Shown: piece by piece, positions 62,274-64,000 of the stretch | Position numbering within the stretch: the stretch's first letter is position 1 | Layout of the letters: each line of letters begins with the position of its first letter | From: Roseiarcus sp963805295 | GTDB lineage: Bacteria; Pseudomonadota; Alphaproteobacteria; Rhizobiales; Beijerinckiaceae | Assembly (NCBI GenBank): GCA_963805295.1 | Contig: CAWDTW010000031.1 | Coordinates: 167,165-231,164 of the forward strand | Direction of reading: 5' to 3' | Length of the DNA: 64,000 bases | Notes under the pieces: generated by a model | The model's input: only the letters and a program-made list of their open reading frames with translations | What the model was told of the DNA's origin: nothing | Databases searched by the model: none | Made by a program: the position numbers and the translations under genes

Positions 62274-63002
62274 TCAAGCGATCAGACGGCGAGGATCTTC
62301 GCGAAAGTCGCCCGACGCCAGCCAAGCATCAAACGCGTAGTGCATGAACAGATTCGCCAGCACTGGGCTGACAACACCGCCTTGAGGAGTTCCACGGGTT
62401 CTTTCCACCCGCCTTCCTTCCTCAAGTTCCATCGGCGCCTTCAGCCACCTCTCGATGTACAGAAGGACCCATGTGCACTTTACGTGTTTGCGAACGGCGC
62501 GCATGAGCAACGTGTGGTCAATGTTATCAAACAGGCCGCGGATGTCGAACTCTAAAACCCAGTCATGCTGCCGGCATCGCCGGCTCGTGGTTTCTATGGC
62601 ATCCAACGCCGACTTGTTGGGTCGATAACCGTAGGAATCCGCCATGAAGAGGGGTTCCAGCGTCCTTTCCAAGACTTGCTTCACCACCATTTGAGCCACA
62701 CGATCCGCCACTGTGGGCACACCTAAAATGCGCTGTCCGCCCGTCTTTTTAGGAATGGCGACAGCGCGTACCGGTGGTGGAAAGTAGCAGCCAGAACTCA
62801 TCCGATTCCAGATCTTATAGAGGTTTCTCATCAGATCTTTGTCGAATTCCTCAAGCGTCTGCTTATCAACTCCGGCTGCACCCGCATTGGCTTTGACCGC
62901 TTTGTAGCCGTCGTACACTAGCCTCTTGTCAATATTGAACGGCTTCATCTTCGTTGCATCCATCGCTTCATCCCGTTTCCGGTTGCACGTTGAATCAACC
63001 AC
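62274..63002 (-). pseudogene. ltrA: Group II intron reverse transcriptase, C-terminally truncated
   Basis: The N-terminal half of an LtrA-type protein: KANAGAAGVDKQTLEEFD, then RAVAIPKKTGGQRILGVPTVADRV, SYGYRPNKSALDAI and RGTPQGGVVSPVLANLFMHYAFDAWLA. These are RT blocks 0 to 4. The frame then leaves the family, before the catalytic YADD, and stops at 62274. The maturase and endonuclease parts are absent, so the intron cannot move or splice by itself. Confidence 0.88.
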
Positions 63003-63420
63003 CTGACCCGATCCCTTTGCTCCGACCCCATTACCGGGTCTTCATCGCTCGTACGGACCGGTCCGCCCCAGTGCTCCACGTCGGTACGCTCGCCTCGTGG
63101 CTTCAACCACTTGCACTTCTCCCTTGGCATTGAAGCGACTGGTTCCTACAGTTCCGTTTGAAAGCCTGTGTCAAATTCACGCCCCCTTTACGCCGGTCGC
63201 CGCCTGCCCAGTATTCAGGGCTCCCGGCAGGCTTCTCCCAGAGGTTCCACTCGCCTCTGGTTTCGACGACACCTTGATCCTAACGACGCGTCAGCGGAAG
63301 GTTTGCTTGCGCTCGTCTCTCTGACACCTACCAGCACAGGTATTCCCCGCAGCTTTAGCCCCAACGCTCACCACCGCGACTCTTAACCGCAGCGGCTTGG
63401 GGTGGTTTGACACCTACTCC
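62274..63420 (-). mobile_element. 5' fragment of a bacterial group II intron
   Basis: Upstream of the reverse transcriptase, about 400 bases read on the minus strand resemble the ribozyme 5' domains of this intron class. They include the segment with GAAGACCCGGTAATGGGGTC and GGAGCAAAGGGATCGGGTC just before the protein. The 3' domains (V and VI) are not present because the element is cut off within the protein gene. The exact 5' end is not fixed. Confidence 0.65.
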
Positions 63421-63518
63421 TGAAAGTCGATGCCGATGGGCCGACCATCATCTTTCAATCAGCTTCCATATGATTTCGGGGCATTACTCCTTTCCTCACA
63501 TGTTTCTGCAGCACACAG

Positions 63519-63788
63519 TGGAACAAGATCGAGCATCGCATGTTCTGCCACATCACGCAGAACTGGCGCGCGACGCCACTCCTCAGCCTCCTCATCGTCA
63601 TCGAACTGATCGCCAACACCACGACGAAAACCGGTCTCAAAATCCGCTGCGAACTCGATAGCAACACCTATCCAAAGGGCATCAAGGTCTCGGACGCGGA
63701 AATGGCGACCCTCAACATGACCCGAGACTCATTCCATCCAGAATGGAACTACAGCATCTCGCCGAGGTTTCACGAAATGAAGCAATAG
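63519..63788 (+). pseudogene. ISAzo13-family transposase remnant (C-terminus)
   Basis: WNKIEHRMFCHITQNWR, then LIVIELIANTTTKTGLKIRCELD and YPKGIKVSDAEMATLN, ending HPEWNYSISP, match the last 90 residues of ISAzo13-type transposases. The rest of the gene is missing upstream, where the group II intron fragment begins about 100 bases away. Confidence 0.75.
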
Positions 63789-64000
63789 TTTTTGGGCATC
63801 GCCTAATACGCCGCTGCAACCGTCGCCCTTTGCGTGGGCCCGCTTTGCTTAAGCGGCCGGCTTGCATCGACTAAGCTGGAGGACGTTTAGTCGACCGGCT
63901 ACGTAATTTCTGAAGCTACGCGAATTTTCAGGCGGCGTAGGCGCGCCATAACGTCGCGGCGCACGGGCAACCGTAGCCAGCGCGCCAGTCAGAAGGGCAC

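Overview
The window looks like a chromosomal segment of a GC-rich alphaproteobacterium, most likely of the order Hyphomicrobiales (Rhizobiales). The basis is the suf operon order, an Aap-type amino-acid transporter, a Usg-family gene, a DUF2093 gene, an Hda-type DnaA homologue and the purMN/ppk/ppx neighbourhood. A methylotroph-like genus such as Methylocystis is possible, but no marker here proves it.

Positions 1-30.7 kb are mainly housekeeping. In order they hold a zinc-finger protein and a flavin monooxygenase; a BenE-type transporter; an aap amino-acid ABC transporter (Q, M and P, with no binding-protein gene visible); the Fe-S assembly operon sufBCDS-sufT; ppx and ppk; purM-purN; a phosphatidyltransferase, a VOC protein, an AI-2E permease and an Hda-like gene; accBC; a TPR lipoprotein; rpsU; DUF2093; and a fatty-acid beta-oxidation cluster (acyl-CoA dehydrogenase, GFA protein, thiolase, FadB-type enzyme) closed by a strong terminator.

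Positions 30.9-41.4 kb are a mobile-element zone. An IS630 sits between a small gene remnant and groEL. The groES-groEL operon has an imperfect CIRCE operator and a damaged groEL. Then come usg, a small HicA-like gene, an IS1380-type element, an IS91-type transposase paired with a tyrosine recombinase, and decayed IS481 and IS630 pieces.

Positions 39.4-61.7 kb are a surface-polysaccharide or glycan-modification locus. It encodes three glycosyltransferase genes (one a 1005-residue two-domain fusion), an NAD-dependent epimerase, at least six methyltransferase genes (two broken by insertions) and two OafA-type acyltransferases. Insertion sequences have attacked it repeatedly. The clearest case is an IS1380-type element inside an IS4-type element inside an FkbM methyltransferase gene, and all three layers can be rebuilt from target duplications. 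The right end (62.2-63.8 kb) holds a truncated group II intron with its reverse transcriptase and an ISAzo13-type remnant.

A striking property of the whole window is that about a dozen otherwise well conserved genes carry a frameshift explained by one extra base. This may be sequencing or assembly error rather than gene decay. These genes are marked as frameshifted, with the reconstructed extent given.
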